A stretch of DNA of 64,000 nucleotides, taken from Atriophallophorus winterbourni (lineage: Eukaryota; Platyhelminthes; Trematoda; Plagiorchiida; Microphallidae). Where the stretch lies: positions 62,001 to 126,000 of the forward strand of contig JACCGJ010018339.1 in the NCBI GenBank assembly GCA_013407085.1, read 5' to 3'. Position numbers and translations under genes: made by a program. Below are positions 44,690 to 56,890 of this stretch, in pieces. The notes beneath the pieces are model-generated. The model was not told the DNA's origin and searched no databases. It saw nothing but the letters and a program-made list of their open reading frames with translations. Position 1 is the stretch's first letter; the number at the start of each line of letters is the position of its first letter.

Positions 44690-47217
44690 ATTTTGAAGCT
44701 TTTGATCGAGTCGCCTATGACGCTTTATCCACGAACTATTTTCCAGTCAATATGAACCCTTTGTTTTTTGAAACATTTGAGAATTTATCTATTTCGCCCT
44801 AGACGCTATTTTAGGCTTGTAGACTGGGATTTTCTCCTACAGAGTTCAAAGTTTTTCTTTCAGTTCTCTAACGAGTTTACTGTAAGTGGAAACTAGGATA
44901 GAATTTTTAAGTATTTAAAGAAGTTGCAAGACAAGCACGCTCTGCTGCAAGTCATGAAAAAGCATCATAGGTCGCCCTGGTGGACTCCTCGAGTTAGTCG
45001 GTCTACTCGTAAACTAGATCGTTTATTGCGTTCATATAAGCTATCTCTCACTTCCGGTTCTTGGTTCCGATACAAAACCGCTTGGAACGCCTGAGTTAAA
45101 ATAGAGCGCAAACAGGAGTTTCAGTTATCCTTAGCTATGGATGCTACATCCAATCCCAAAATTTTATTGCTACGCTCAATCTAAAGGGAAAACTAGGGGA
45201 AACATCGTAGATTTAAATCTGGAAGACGGAAAAGTAGCCGCTACCGACCTGTCTAAGGCGACTGCATTCTCCGGGTTCATTATTGGCGTTCACAGACGTG
45301 ACAATATTTCAAATGCTCCATTTAGTTCGTTTAAACTACTAGCTGATGCTCCTGAACTAGATGAGTTGTCCTTCATGGAATCCGAGGTGTATGAAGCACT
45401 TATGCATGTCCGCGTCAACAAAGCCGAGGGACTAGATGTTATCCACTCGATTATGCTAAAGAATCTCGCCCCAGTGCTTTCAGAAACTTCATGCAAGCTC
45501 TACAATTCATGCTTGAACCTGGGAGTGGTTCCTAGTAAGTTGAAAGAAGCCATAGTGGTACTAATACACAAGGGTGGTTGCAGGTCAACTCTTGGTAACT
45601 ATAGACCTGTCAGCCTGGCTAGCATCGTCTCGGAAGTATTTGAAATACTGCTGCGTTACAGAAGCTGTCGGTATATGTGTCAGCATTCTATACTGGATGT
45701 TACTCAGCATGGATTTCTCAAGAGTAGAACCTTCAAGACTAACCATCTTAGTCTTCACAATACTGCCACTAAAAGGATGAATGAAGGGAAGCCTGTCGAA
45801 GCCCTCTACCTAGACTTCCGCAAGGTTTTCGATTTTGTGAATCACCGCCTTCTAGAGATAGGGCTATCAGCAAAATGCATACGGGGTAGTCTACTCGGTC
45901 GGGAAAAGGTCTTCCTTACAGGTAGGACATTCCGAGTTTGGGTAAGATCTACGCTGTCGAATCAAACCGACGTGATCTATGGTGTACACCATGGTTCGGT
46001 ACTCGGTCCTCTTCGATTCCTGATTTTCATCGATGACTTGTCCTGTGCATTGAAGTGCCCATGCTTCATTTTCGCAGATGATGTGAAATACAACGGATCA
46101 ACGGATGAAGATACCTTGTTGCACGACCTTGGACGGGTCTTAAACTGGTCATACTATTGGGACCTCCCACTAGAGCTTAATAAGTGCCAACTCTTTTCAG
46201 CACTGGTTGATGATATTTCAGTCCAGGTTTCGGACAATTCTCTCACTATCAGTGCCACACAGCATGTTGAGGATTTAAGAGTTCTAGTTAGGACAGACTT
46301 CAAATCCGAGGACCAATGCGCCGCAGCAGCTCAACGTGCTCGCCAATTGCTCTTTCGGCTGAGGTCAATGTTATCCAGCAGAAAACCCGATGTATTCCTG
46401 CTGATATACAAGGCATTAGTACAGCCGCATTTAGAATATTGTGTTCAGGCGTGGTGCCCTTACTACAGAAGGATCTCGTTCGACTCGAAAGCGTACAGCG
46501 TCTCACAACTCGCATGATTTAGGGTCAGCGAGAGACACCTTACGCTGCACGCCTGAAGTCCCTTGATATTTTCTAACTTACGCGCCGTCGTTTGAGAGGT
46601 TAGTAAATTGAAATATTCAAAATCTTGAAGGGCTCAAGTGGCGTTATTATGAACGACTTCTTTGCCTTAAGTCCCGACCTGGGCACCCGGGGACATTCAC
46701 TCAAACTTGCTAAGGAGCGATGTAGACTAGACTACCGGAAAAACGTTTTCAGACTCAGGGTGGTAAATTTCTAGAACCGGCTTCCTGCTGTTATGTCGCG
46801 AGTTTTAAGAATGGTTTGGACCGCATCTGGAGTAAGCTTTTCCCTATATTCCCCATTTAATTTCTATGCAAGGTTAGGTAGTTCACCCGTTTCAGCGTTG
46901 TCTTGTAAGTAAATTAATGCTAGAGTTCTGTTTTTTAATACACAAATCTTCTTTAGCTGACCTCTCACCGTACTGGTGACGCGGAATTTATTTTATTTTT
47001 CCAGCATCATTCATAACGAGGTGCTTCCTAAATACAACACGGATAATCACTTGGCGTCGCGATCGTCGAGGATATCCAAATCACGATAAAAAAAAACGCT
47101 TTGGCAGTGATAGTCACTTCTCTGCAGCTTTCCACGGAAAGAAATTCTGAACGCTCGATTGGCTCGTAATCCACTTACTGTCCTGTGCGACTGAACTGAA
47201 CTGAACTGAACTAATGT
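44690..47217 (+). mobile_element. CR1-like LINE, 5'-truncated, RT nearly intact, (CTGAA)n tail
   Basis: Linker (KKHHRSPWWTPRVSRSTRK near 44950-45010), RT, C-terminal end with SPDLGTRGHSLKLAKERCRL (about 46670-46730), a 3' untranslated region and a (CTGAA)n tail at about 47195-47215. The endonuclease and ORF1 are missing. It shares its whole 3' end with 1-600 and 1610-2150. Confidence 0.85.
45141..46517 (+). pseudogene. CR1-like LINE ORF2 reverse transcriptase
   Basis: 458-codon open frame with the RT blocks in order: VNKAEGLDVIHSIMLKNL (KAxGPDGI position), VVLIHKGGCRSTLGNYRPVS, motif A ALYLDFRKVFDFVNHRLL (the usual AFD is VFD), GVHHGSVLGPLRFLIFIDDL (motif B, usually GVPQGSVLGP), motif C CFIFADDVKYNGS with both catalytic Asp, and VEDLRVLV. 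It frameshifts near 46480, after which LVRLESVQRLTTRM continues in another frame, and it lacks endonuclease. Likely immobile but the best-preserved CR1-type RT in the window. Confidence 0.9.
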
Positions 47218-48395
47218 AAACTAAAACATTTGACGCCCAGACCCCGTAAATTATGATCACAGTATTTCATTTCGAACAACTAGGAGTTTGGTGCGCAGGT
47301 ATTAAAATTCGAATGGAAAAATAACCATGGATTTTGAAAAATTGTGCAGATCGAAATTTCTTTTATTGCCATCACCACATTACTGTTGCTGCAGACGAAA
47401 CCGAAGCTCTTTTGGATTCGAAGGTTAATGGCAATGACAAATTTGTCCATTTAAATTCAACCATTCTCTTATAATTATCATACGTATCCGAAAACCCAGT
47501 GTATACAAGTTTATTTAATTCTCTGAAAAAGAATAAAGCTTTTATACCTAATCTCTATTATTTTTTAGAAAACGTTTCGGGGATATTTCTGAGTTGAATA
47601 AATGACTATCTTAGTGATTAGAGCGCCCATGTTTGAGTTTGGAGCATCCATTTAAAACAACATACGCCACATGTAGATTTCCATGAGGCGAGGTGCATGG
47701 ATCTCCTAAATTATAGATGTTCTCGTTACCCGTTAAAGTTGACATTATTTAAACTCACAGCTATTGAGTACAATAATGTTTGAGCTTCGAAGGCTGTATA
47801 GGTTCTGTAGTTCTATATTACTTCTATATAATGCATAAACAAGTGAAATTTTAGTTAGGACAATCAAAATTCATCGAATGCATGATTTCAATTGCTTCGT
47901 AATTTGATTAACTATTTCTTTGTTGAGCGACAGGATAACTTTCAATTTCAAGGTTATTTTCAGTTTCGACTTGCTCGATATGACACATGTAATCAACACG
48001 AAAGGTTAGTCTGATGAAAATGAGCTTTTCACACATTTGTCTCTTTCATACATTCCCGGAAATGTTTTAAGATGATAATTTTCAGAATAGCAGTTTTCAT
48101 TCTGTTGTCGACATTATTTTTGCTATTATTATAATCAGGGTTTTGTTGTTGTTGGACATATCTAAGGATTTATCCTTAGGGTTATTTATATGACTTCATT
48201 ATTTCCATTTTTTTATCTCTTGTTCTGCGGGATTGCGCATTAACCGTTTTACGGCATAAATTGTCCATGATGTCCCTTGAATGGGACCGCATTCACACCG
48301 TCCTATTATATCACCCACCTAAATTTATTTTAAACCATCCTGCTTCTGTCGATTAAAAATCATTCTACTCAAGCGAAACTGCCAGTCGAGTGGAA
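47218..48395. other. No gene recognised
   Basis: AT-rich. A weak pol III A-box-like stretch (tagtgattagagcgc, about 47613) without a matching B-box is not called. Confidence 0.45.
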
Positions 48396-48399
48396 TTCT

Positions 48400-48860
48400 A
48401 GTGTTAAGTGCACTTGAAAGCAGGGTGGCAAGTACAGCCCTATTAATTAACGACTATTCCTAGCCTCTGTTTTGACGAAGACTATGGGAAAACTAGTAAA
48501 TAATATCATCGAGTGTAATGTTTGCTAGTGGGGCATGCGCCTAATCAACATGGATTTGCCAAGAGTTTACTATGCATAGCTAACCTTTTATTTATTGGAG
48601 AGCAACGGTAGAAAGCTAATGACAACAAGATGCCGATTGACGCGATTTTAATCAAATTTTAAAGGCGTTTGACCAAGTCAGTCATAAAAACTTCCTGCAT
48701 CGTCTGAGGATTCATGTATTTCCAACCTGTATAGATGTATGTATGAATGTTACAGAAGAAAGGAATCGCCAATGAGCGAAAGTAGTTCAAATGTTCGATA
48801 GTTTCTTACTGTGTAAAATAACAAAAATATCTAGAATGATATGTACAGTTGATGATACAA
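48400..48860 (+). pseudogene. CR1-like LINE RT fragment
   Basis: LASVLTKTMGKLVNNIIECN near 48465-48520 (after a NYRP-like block), then KAFDQVSHKNFLHRLRIHVF near 48660-48720 (motif A). Several stops; strongly decayed. Confidence 0.75.
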
Positions 48861-49439
48861 GCAGAGTTGCGTAAAGTTCGAGGTTCAAAGGCATTGTAAC
48901 GGGCTGAATTCGTGCTCAACCAGTATCATCGTTGAATACTCCTGGCATATGTACAGGTAGATCATCAACCCGCGGTACAACTAAGCACCATATCCCCGGG
49001 AGCTGGTCCTTATCAAATTGATGCGGATGTATCTGTAATGATAGTAAACTGGATTAGAGTTATAAAGGGATGCTAAAAACGTAAATAGTATAGAAAGAGT
49101 GCTCCCGTCACCAAATAACAAAATATAAACATGCTCGCGCCACCCAAATATGCAGTTGGTAAAGATGTGCGTCGAGTTTGAATTTGAAAAGAACAAAACA
49201 AGAATAAGATGCATGTTTCTGAAAATTACTCTAATCTTCACAATTATTAACGTAGTTTCTTTTACAGTTGAAGCACGAGATCTGTAAAATGAATTTATTA
49301 TAAGTGGCCGCGCAGGTGTGTAATTTCTGTATTTAAAGTGAACAGTATGTATATATGAAATCCCAAGCTTGATCGAGTCAGTGTCCCACGGCCATAGGCT
49401 GCACCTTGGCTAAGATACGATCATATTGTTCAGGTCTCA
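48861..49439. other. Nothing recognised
   Basis: No coding signal supported. It ends at the GAT-type tail of the next element. Confidence 0.45.
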
Positions 49440-52400
49440 TCATCATCATGAAACACTAGTCTGGAGCCAGACAAAGTTCCAAGCAATATGAAGCAGGAAA
49501 GCAGGAAAACGGAATATACAAAAGCAAATGCGCAAAAAGCTGCATGTTTTTGTAGTTTCACTGCATGCGATTTTGTTTTTTGTTTTGTTTTTTCATCAAA
49601 TGTAATATAATAATAATATACCGGATAAAAGATTAGGACACAATAAAATAAACTGGCACCACCGACTTCGGTTTGCAGCCATATCTTGTAAGGTTTCCAG
49701 CCAACGAGTAGGTGGATCTTTTGGATCCCACCCAGGCAAACGAATACGACCCACTGAGCCTAGCGCTACGGTGAGGTTTATCATCCTAACGCACCACGTC
49801 ATGAACTGGCCGCCCGATCGTTTCCTCCTATCTAGGCAAACTACCGCACAGTCAGAGACTGCACGTGGGCGAAGGTACTGTCAGGTTGCACAGTCCTAGA
49901 CATATATTGGAAAGAAAACAAAGAATAGAGATGGTAGTGAGAATCCAGCGTTTTTCAGCTGGGTTGCCAATCAATTTCGTTTCTCCCAGCTTCTACCAGG
50001 CTCTGCGATTATTGTGCGGTATAGTAAACGGTGATGAGGCATTCTTAAGAGATGCCCCAACCATCGGTAACGAGCAATCATCAGCATTTCTCTCAGTCCG
50101 TGGCCTCTTTTTCCTAACACCTGTTTACAGAAATCTATGTTTCTAACGCGATGCTGCCACCGAATGCGAGCAATTCTACGCAAGCAACGGGCGTCAAAAA
50201 CAGAAATCCAATGGACATCTTCCGCTCGGATAGACCAGGTTTCGCAGTCATAAAGTAGTGTTGCACGCACCACTGCGTTATACACTCGGCCTTTAGTATG
50301 GAGTGAAACATCGCGTCGACGCTACAAGTGGCAAATGTTAACAAACACTACACCCGCTTTGCGAACATGTGGGATTTCGCCCTTGACCTAACTGCCAGCA
50401 GAGATACAACTACTAATGTAAACAAAGCTGTCAACCAATTCAAGATCGACATCACACATAGATTTGAAAGAGAGCCGCTCCAGTCCTGGGTACGTGTTTT
50501 GCACTTGTTAGGCGCAAAGCAATTGCCATGCCTTGACGCTTCGATTGCCAGGCTGTCCAGGGTATGTTGCAATATATAAGGCTCATCTCCAACAAGTGCG
50601 ATGTCATCCGCATACTCTAGATCTGTAGCCCTATCACCCGGCAGAAGTTTCACACCAACGCCCACCAGACTAGCTAAAACTTTCTTTAGGAAATCGTCGA
50701 CTCCGAAGTTAAAAAGGAACGGCAAGATGAGGCAGCACTGCCACATACCCTGGAAATATTGAACGAGGGCGACAATTGTCCGTACGCCCGGGCAACCTGA
50801 CAGTATCTTAGCCCACGTGCAGTCTGACTGTGGGCACTTTGCCTGGATCAGGCTTGTGCTTTCATACCATGCCTGAGTTTTGGCAATATAATGCTTTCAA
50901 GATCCAAACATACTTTTCAGGCACTTCATGTCTCAGCAGACAGTTCCAAAGACTTTCGCGATTGATTTAATCGAATGATTCGATGTCAAGTAATACCACG
51001 ATAGTTGACCTACGAAATACTTGGCGTTTTGCCAGTAACTGACGGAGCACGAATATTTTGTTCTATACGGCCTCGACCGGCACGAAACACAGTTTGCTCC
51101 TGCTTTTCCTGTTTCATACCCAACCGGTGAAGCAGGATGAAGGCTAGTATTTTAGTAGCTACTGAAATAAGTTTGATACCCGCCGTCCCTTTTTGAATTT
51201 CGGAGCAATTATTTATTCTCCCCAAGGAATCGGAACGCGTTTCTCAGCCTAAATGTTGGCGAACAGCGCTTTGAATTTCGCAAACTACAGCGAAACCGCC
51301 ATCTTTGAACAATGGCGGTACCAAGGCATCAGCACCGGATGCCCGATGGCGCTTTAAGCTCTGGAGTACATTGTAAATCTCTGATTGAGTGGAAGCCTCG
51401 AGAAAAATCGACCATAAGGTGCAGTGTTCCGTATCCTCGAAATCAATGGGTGCATAAGGCCAGTTAAACTGTGCCTCAAAGTGTTCTGCGCATCGCTCCA
51501 TGCGCCTATGCATGTTAAAAACCAACGAACCATTTGCTTCACGTATCAGCTCACTGATACCTGGTGGTCCGCTTTCAGTAGTTCTGATGAGCTGGAACAA
51601 TTTTATGAAATTGCCTCCAGCTGCCACAGATTCCATTTCCGTAGCCTTAGAACGCCACTAACTTTCCATGTCGGTTCTCAAACTGACAACCAGTTTACGT
51701 TGAATAAGCCTTTGTGACGCATCAGGTATGCTCTCAGCAGAAAGCAACTGACGTCGGTCCATTATTTGGAGAGAATTCGCAGAACCCCAGTGTTGAGCTA
51801 CATGGGAAGTCAGCCCAAAGCTATCTAACCCGGCTGTTTCCCAGGAGGTTTGTATCCCACTCCATTGTCCACTGATTCTATCTTTGGGAACTACGAAAAG
51901 ATGCAAACTCAAATTGGCCTGAAACTCCCTGAGAACCGGGAGATCATTAAGCCTGGCAACATTCAACTGCCTTGCAGCGTTTCTAAGTTTCCCGCTAAAA
52001 TGCATCGATAGCTTAACACAGACTAACGCATGATCTGACTCTAGACAAGTGCCCCAGTATGAACGGCAATCTTACACACTCCATTGCCACGAGTAGCTGA
52101 TAGGAATATGTTCAATTTGCTTGAACGAAGCCGATGGAGATTTCCAGCCCAAGCAGTGACGCTTGGAATGGCGTAAGTTAGTGCTCGCAAGGTAGAATCT
52201 GTGCTAGGAGCACAAGCTAAGCAATCTTTTGCCGTTGTCATTACGATGACAATCAAGACCAAACTTTCCACCCACGAAGTGCTCGTTTAAATATAGACGG
52301 CCGAAACATGCGTCCATGTCTCCAGATAAGATAACGATGTCACCCCTCGATGCAAGCCTAATGAATTCTTGTAATTTTCCATAGAACTCATCGTTGGCAA

Positions 52401-52626
52401 GTTCAGAGCTACAATTAATCGGTGCGTAGGCAGCATCCACAAACAGGTTGTGGGATTGATTGCGACATCGGCCTTTCTTGCATGAACTTTCTAGTTTTAC
52501 TGCGCAAAAGGCGACTGTCGACTGGGATCCAGTCTAACAGTTCGACCTCAGCTCGTTCACTCAAAACGATTCCGACACCAGCTTGATCAGATACCATGGC
52601 GTCGTCATCAGTGGACAGGAATAGGT
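49440..52626 (-). pseudogene. RTE (SR2-like) LINE, element 2, main part
   Basis: Minus-strand order: endonuclease (AGVGIVLSERAEVELLDWIP near 52570; GDIVILSGDMDACFGRLYL near 52340, with GDMNA as GDMDA), linker and FIKLFQLIRTTESGPPGIS (51600), RT entry HRASGADALVPPLFK, motif A LLDIESFD near 50985, motif C DLEYADDIALVGDE near 50620, LYDCETWSIRAEDVHWISVF near 50240, YRWLGHLLRMPHHRL near 50050, RIRLPGWDPKDPPTRWLETL near 49720, and a GATGATGATG tail near 49447. Many frame breaks. Its first 240 bases lie at 56644-56890, separated by the insertion of element 1. Confidence 0.88.
50797..50880 (+). repeat. R retroposon, truncated copy inside RTE element 2
   Basis: ccgggcaacctgacagtatc, ttagcccacgtgcagtctga and tttgcctggatcaggcttgt interrupt the RT frame between YCQNSG and YGQLSPSFN on the minus strand. 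Antisense to the RTE. Confidence 0.8.
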
Positions 52627-53013
52627 CATCATCATCATCAAAGACAGCAATACACCGGTAGCACGTACCGAATGCTTAACTGCCATACAACCACGAAAAA
52701 GTAAAATCCTAAAAGATGGGAAAGGGTGGGACTTAAATTGCTACGGCTTCTATAGAAGAGTAAGCACAAACAAACTGGGGAGAGGTGCCTACACCTCGAA
52801 TGGAACATACATTCAAACAAGTTTCGTGAACGAGTAGAGCAACATCAGCACGGCAGCCTTCTTGCGGCTTTCACTTTCATGCATCATAACAAGCTTTTCT
52901 CGTCAATCCGCTTGACAACATACAAGGTTAAGCAAACACTCCAACAATATGCTTAGTGCAAGACCGCCATTGAACACGGTTTCGGGACGTCCTGAAGCGT
53001 AACTAACCACTGC

Positions 53014-53246
53014 ATGTGCAATCGTGCAGTACTTTGTGCTGTGCGGCTAACACCGTCCTAAATTGATTGGCCAGAGGTAGTGAGCTGCATGCTGAAACAG
53101 GCTGGAGTCTCACTATCATTTCCCGTTTTTTCTTTCTCATATTTGTCTGGGCCTGGGCAACCTGACAGTATCTTAGCCCACGTACAGTCTGTGACTGTGC
53201 GGCACTTTGCCTGGATCAGGCTTGTGCTTTCATACATCATACATAC
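53014..53246 (+). mobile_element. R retroposon, full-length copy with 9-bp duplication
   Basis: Begins atgtgcaatcgtgcagtac and ends catacatcatacatac. It is flanked by AACCACTGC at 53005-53013 and 53247-53255. Removing it and one duplicate restores the C-terminal RTE frame QISQWLVTLQDVPKP on the minus strand, which proves insertion. No open frame, no terminal inverted repeat, no clear pol III boxes. A short non-autonomous retroposon is inferred. Confidence 0.88.
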
Positions 53247-54961
53247 AACCACTGCGATATCTGATCGCGGGGACACCAGCCTGGGAGACGCGCTGCACTT
53301 ACTTTGGAAAGGTTACTAGTAAGGGTTTTTAACTGCCTATGCCATGTGACGGTTTGGCCACCCCGAGATTTACGCCAATCAGGATGTGGCGTCGCAAAAA
53401 GTATCTGTTTCGGAAGTCGGTGGTCCGGCATCCGTAAAACGTGACCCAGCCAGCGTAACCTATGCAGGTTGATCTGCTTCTCTATATCGACATTACTACC
53501 CAACAACTTATTTCGGAGAGCATCGGTGCGCATACGATTGTAACAGCTAACTCCTAGAATGCTGCGGAGACACCGGTTGTCAAATACTTGGAGACGCTGA
53601 ATGTGTTCTTTACGTAAGGTCCAGGTTTCGCACCCATATAGTAACACAGCCCGAACTGTCGCTTTATAGACTCTACCCTTGAGTAACAGAGATAGTCCTT
53701 TCTGACGCCAGAGGTGACCTAGGTTGCGGAATGCTACGGTCGCTTTAGAAATGCGTGCCGAGACCTCGTCATCTAACGATGCAGAATTATTGATACAACT
53801 ACCGAGATACGTAAAACGATCTACAATTTCAAGAGCCTGATTGTCAAGTAATAAAGTGCTGTTCGATATGTCGATGTCCTGCAGCAGAACACTGCACTTA
53901 GAGGGTGCAAAACGCATTCCAAATGCGGGCACAATACTAGATAGCTTGTTCAGTATCGCCTGTGCATCTGTGTACGAGTCGAAGAGCAGAACTATATCAT
54001 CAGCATAATCCAAGTCGAGAAGCTTGACGCCTGGCATTATGTGAACTCCGAAAGCTGGGGCACCATCGTTGCACAACTCCATAATTGCATCAATTACAAA
54101 ATTGAACAAAAACGGAGAAATCGGGCATCCTTGTCGGACGCCGCTTGTGGTGTGGAATTTGGGTGAGACTTCGTTGTAAACCCTAACGCATCCGGATGTA
54201 TGAGCATAAAGCGCACGTAGTATGTTGACATACTTTTGCGGAACGCCTTTGCGCAGCAAGGTCTTAAACAGGACATTTCGATCGACTGAATCAAACGCTC
54301 CTTTGAAGTCTAAAAAGATGGCTATTGTCGGCTGTCGATAAGTGTGCCGCAGTTCTAAGATCCGTCGAAGAGTAAAAATGTGATCGACACAGCCTCTGCC
54401 AGGCCGGAAGCCAGCTTGCTGCTCTCGGATCTGTGATTCCCTATGCGATGTTAATCTTCGAAGACATATGGACGTTAATAATCTCGTAATGATGGGAGTG
54501 AGACTTATCCCACGATGATTAGAGCATGAGCTTCGCACACCTTTTTTAAATATAGGTATGATAACCGATTCGCCCCAACTCGGAGGGACGGATTCTGATA
54601 ACCACACTTCACGAAGGAGATCGCCTAATGTGCTGATTAGGACTTGGCCACCTTCTTTGAACAAGACAGGTGGTATGTCATCGGGGCCAGCAGCTTTGAA
54701 TCGTTTCATGGATTCGATACATTCTTTAATTTCTAAATCATTAGGGGGATCTACGCTAACAGACCAAGGATCACACTGCTTCAAATGAGGGAAAGATTCT
54801 GTTGCAGGCGACCAGCTGAATTGTTCTTCGAAATGTTCGGCCCAACGTGAGAGGCGCCGATTCTTATTAGTGATAAGAGTACCGTCTATTTCAGCGATAG
54901 TCTCACTCACTCCTTTTTTCGTAGGCCCAGTCGATCGAATAAGTTGGAAGAGTTTTCGCAC
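53237..54961 (-). pseudogene. RTE element 1 reverse transcriptase
   Basis: 574-codon frame: MKRFKAAGPDDIPPVLFK (entry), IIPIFKKG ... NHRGISL, QAGFRPGRGCVDHIFTLR, motif A FLDFKGAFDSVDR, SGVRQGCPISPFLFNFVIDA, motif C LDYADDIVLLFD, FTYLGSCI, LYGCETWTLRKEHIQRLQVF, LRWLGHVLRMPDHRLPK and LPGWCPRDQISQWL. The final three residues and stop come from the inserted R retroposon; the genuine C-terminus lies on the far side of it. All RT catalytic residues are intact. The N-terminal side is joined by a frameshift at about 54955 to the linker frame 55197-54907. Confidence 0.92.
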
Positions 54962-55350
54962 GTTACCGCATTATTTGCTATTTCCATTTCTTCGACCTTA
55001 TTTAGCCACCACCTTTCTCTGTCTAGTCTTAAGCTCCGTTTAAGTTCATTCCTCACGCGTCTACGCTCTGTGTTGTGTCCAGGACCATGAGGTATTTGGC
55101 GTCGCTGGTGAAGAATTTCTATAGAGCGCTGTGAAATCCAGTGGGACTTTTGGGTTGGTTGTGTAGTCTCACAGGCTGTTATTGCAGCGGCTCGCATAAT
55201 TCCTGCTATTTTGTTCCACCTTTCATCGACAGTTGCACACTGAGCAACTGGGAGTGAGTTACTTAAGATGGTCCTACAGGCTGAAAGAATTTTTCGACCA
55301 CAATGCGTTTCTCATTCGAAGGTTCCGTTCCGGAAAACTTTAATGAGAAC

Positions 55351-56380
55351 CTACATCGCACAAGAGCATGATCTGAATCTATGCGGGTATTCCAAAAGGA
55401 GCGGCAGTCCTCTCCAGCAAGCACTTATTGCGATATGGCCGATTTGGGCCAAAGGTTGGCTTCCATCCGGCGAGCGCCATGTGGCACATTGACATCTTTT
55501 ATGGCGAAAGGAGGTGCTGCTAATGAATAATCGAGATTGTGCACAGAATTGTATAAACCGTTCACCATTATCTGTGCGTTGGCTTTCAAGACCAAACATG
55601 CCACCTAATTGTGATTCAGATGTATCTAAGCGACCCAGTCTGGCATTCATATCTCCCGCTAAGACAACAATATCGGAGCTTTTTGCACGTCGCAAAAGAG
55701 CATAAAGATCGTCGTAGAAGGCGTTTTTCTCGTCGTCGGAATTGGTGTTAGTCGGAGCGTAAGTTGCTACAATAAACAAGCATCTCTGATTAGAAGATTT
55801 TGAGTTTGGTCTAATATTAGTGGCTAGTCTAACTGCGCACATCCTGCTATTCCAAGGAATCCAATCGATAAGACATGATTCGGCACGTGAATTCAGCACT
55901 ATACCAACACCCGCCTGTCCTGAGATGGCAGCTACAGAATCACCAGAGCAGCGCAAAAAGTAGCGAGTTGAAAGGTTTGGGGCAGTAATTATGGACGGAT
56001 CATATAAGCGCGTTTCCGATAAACAACAAACATCAATAGATAGACTATCTAAGGTAAGATCCAGATCTGAGAGTTCTGACATTCATGGCACCGATGTGAG
56101 CTGAAGCCCGTGGTTTCAGAAAGTGGTCTGTAAATTCGCGAACAGAAAATGTTCCAACATGTTCAGCGCGGTCTTTTCTAAAGCTGGGATTGACAGACGG
56201 AGAGTTGTTAAGAATGGATGGGGGAGGGGAAGGGTCAGAAACAGTTTGAAGAGTAGGGCCAGCAGTAGCTTGTTTTCGCTTACCCGCCCTGCTGTATGCA
56301 GCAGGTAAGGCGACCCTGTTTATCGTGCGCGACGGCCGATGCACTATGGAGTTGGGTTTCGTATTAATAGTCATGGTCAT
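55351..56380 (-). pseudogene. RTE element 1 endonuclease and N-terminus
   Basis: The frame 56380-56045 carries a Pro/Ser-rich leader and IGAMNVRTLRSG. A frameshift near 56060 leads into 56082-55351: IDVCCLSETRLYDPS, QAGVGIVLNSRAESCLIDWI, CLFIVATYAPTN, SSDIVVLAGDMNARLGRL and QCATWRSPDG. The closing SDHALVR block is present near 55375 but in another frame (frameshift about 55400). The layout matches APE-type endonucleases that nick target DNA. Confidence 0.85.
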
Positions 56381-56643
56381 GGTTGTATGCGGGCTGGGAT
56401 ACTGCCAGGTCGCCCATGCCTAGACAGGAGAACAATTAGAGTTCTCGACCAAAGCCTTTGGCTAAAAAGCCTGACCCACAAGGCAGCGGGTTAGGTTGAG
56501 ACCGTGTTCGTCTGACCTCTATCAATTGACCTTCCTGGTATGAGTGACTCTGAAGGTGCTCGGAGAGCACCACCCAGCATAGCTCAATGGGTCATAGAGG
56601 CGCACAAACCATCGCACCACGTTAAGGTCCAGTCTCAGCGCGA

Positions 56644-56890
56644 TGGACAGGAATAGGTATTGCGACTTGCGTAAGTTTGAAGGATTACACAATCGCGTAA
56701 CCAAGCTAGAGTTATGTATGCGTGTTTCCGACGAACAGCATGCATCGGTATCGAGGATATCAAGTGTGTGCGCGAAGGCTGCCTGTTGTCCGATGCTAGC
56801 TAAAGTCCGCAAATTGAACGCCGTTAATTTGAATGGTACGCGCGGGTGCAAGAACGCTCTTGAGGCGTTCGAGACAGGCAAAACATTCGA
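56644..56890 (-). pseudogene. RTE element 2, displaced 5' part of endonuclease
   Basis: Minus strand: VPFKLTAFNLRTLASIGQQA, LDILDTDACCSSETRI, LRKSQYLFLS. It stops exactly at the 15-bp duplication and continues in register at 52626 (STDDDAMVSDQAGVG), so it is the amputated start of element 2 rather than a separate copy. Confidence 0.85.

Larger units (their letters stand above)
52627..56643 (-). mobile_element. RTE (SR2-like) LINE, element 1, full length with 15-bp target duplication
   Basis: The element occupies exactly the space between two copies of TGGACAGGAATAGGT (52612-52626 and 56644-56658). The 5' end is at 56643 on the minus strand; the 3' end is a GATGATGATGATG tail at 52627. It has a 5' untranslated region, an APE endonuclease, RT and a 3' untranslated region. 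It carries an R retroposon (53014-53246). RTE-clade elements encode one endonuclease-RT protein and copy by target-primed reverse transcription (family knowledge). Three or more frameshifts (about 56060, 55400 and 54955) and the R insertion disable it, but the sequence is otherwise well kept, suggesting a fairly recent insertion. Confidence 0.9.
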
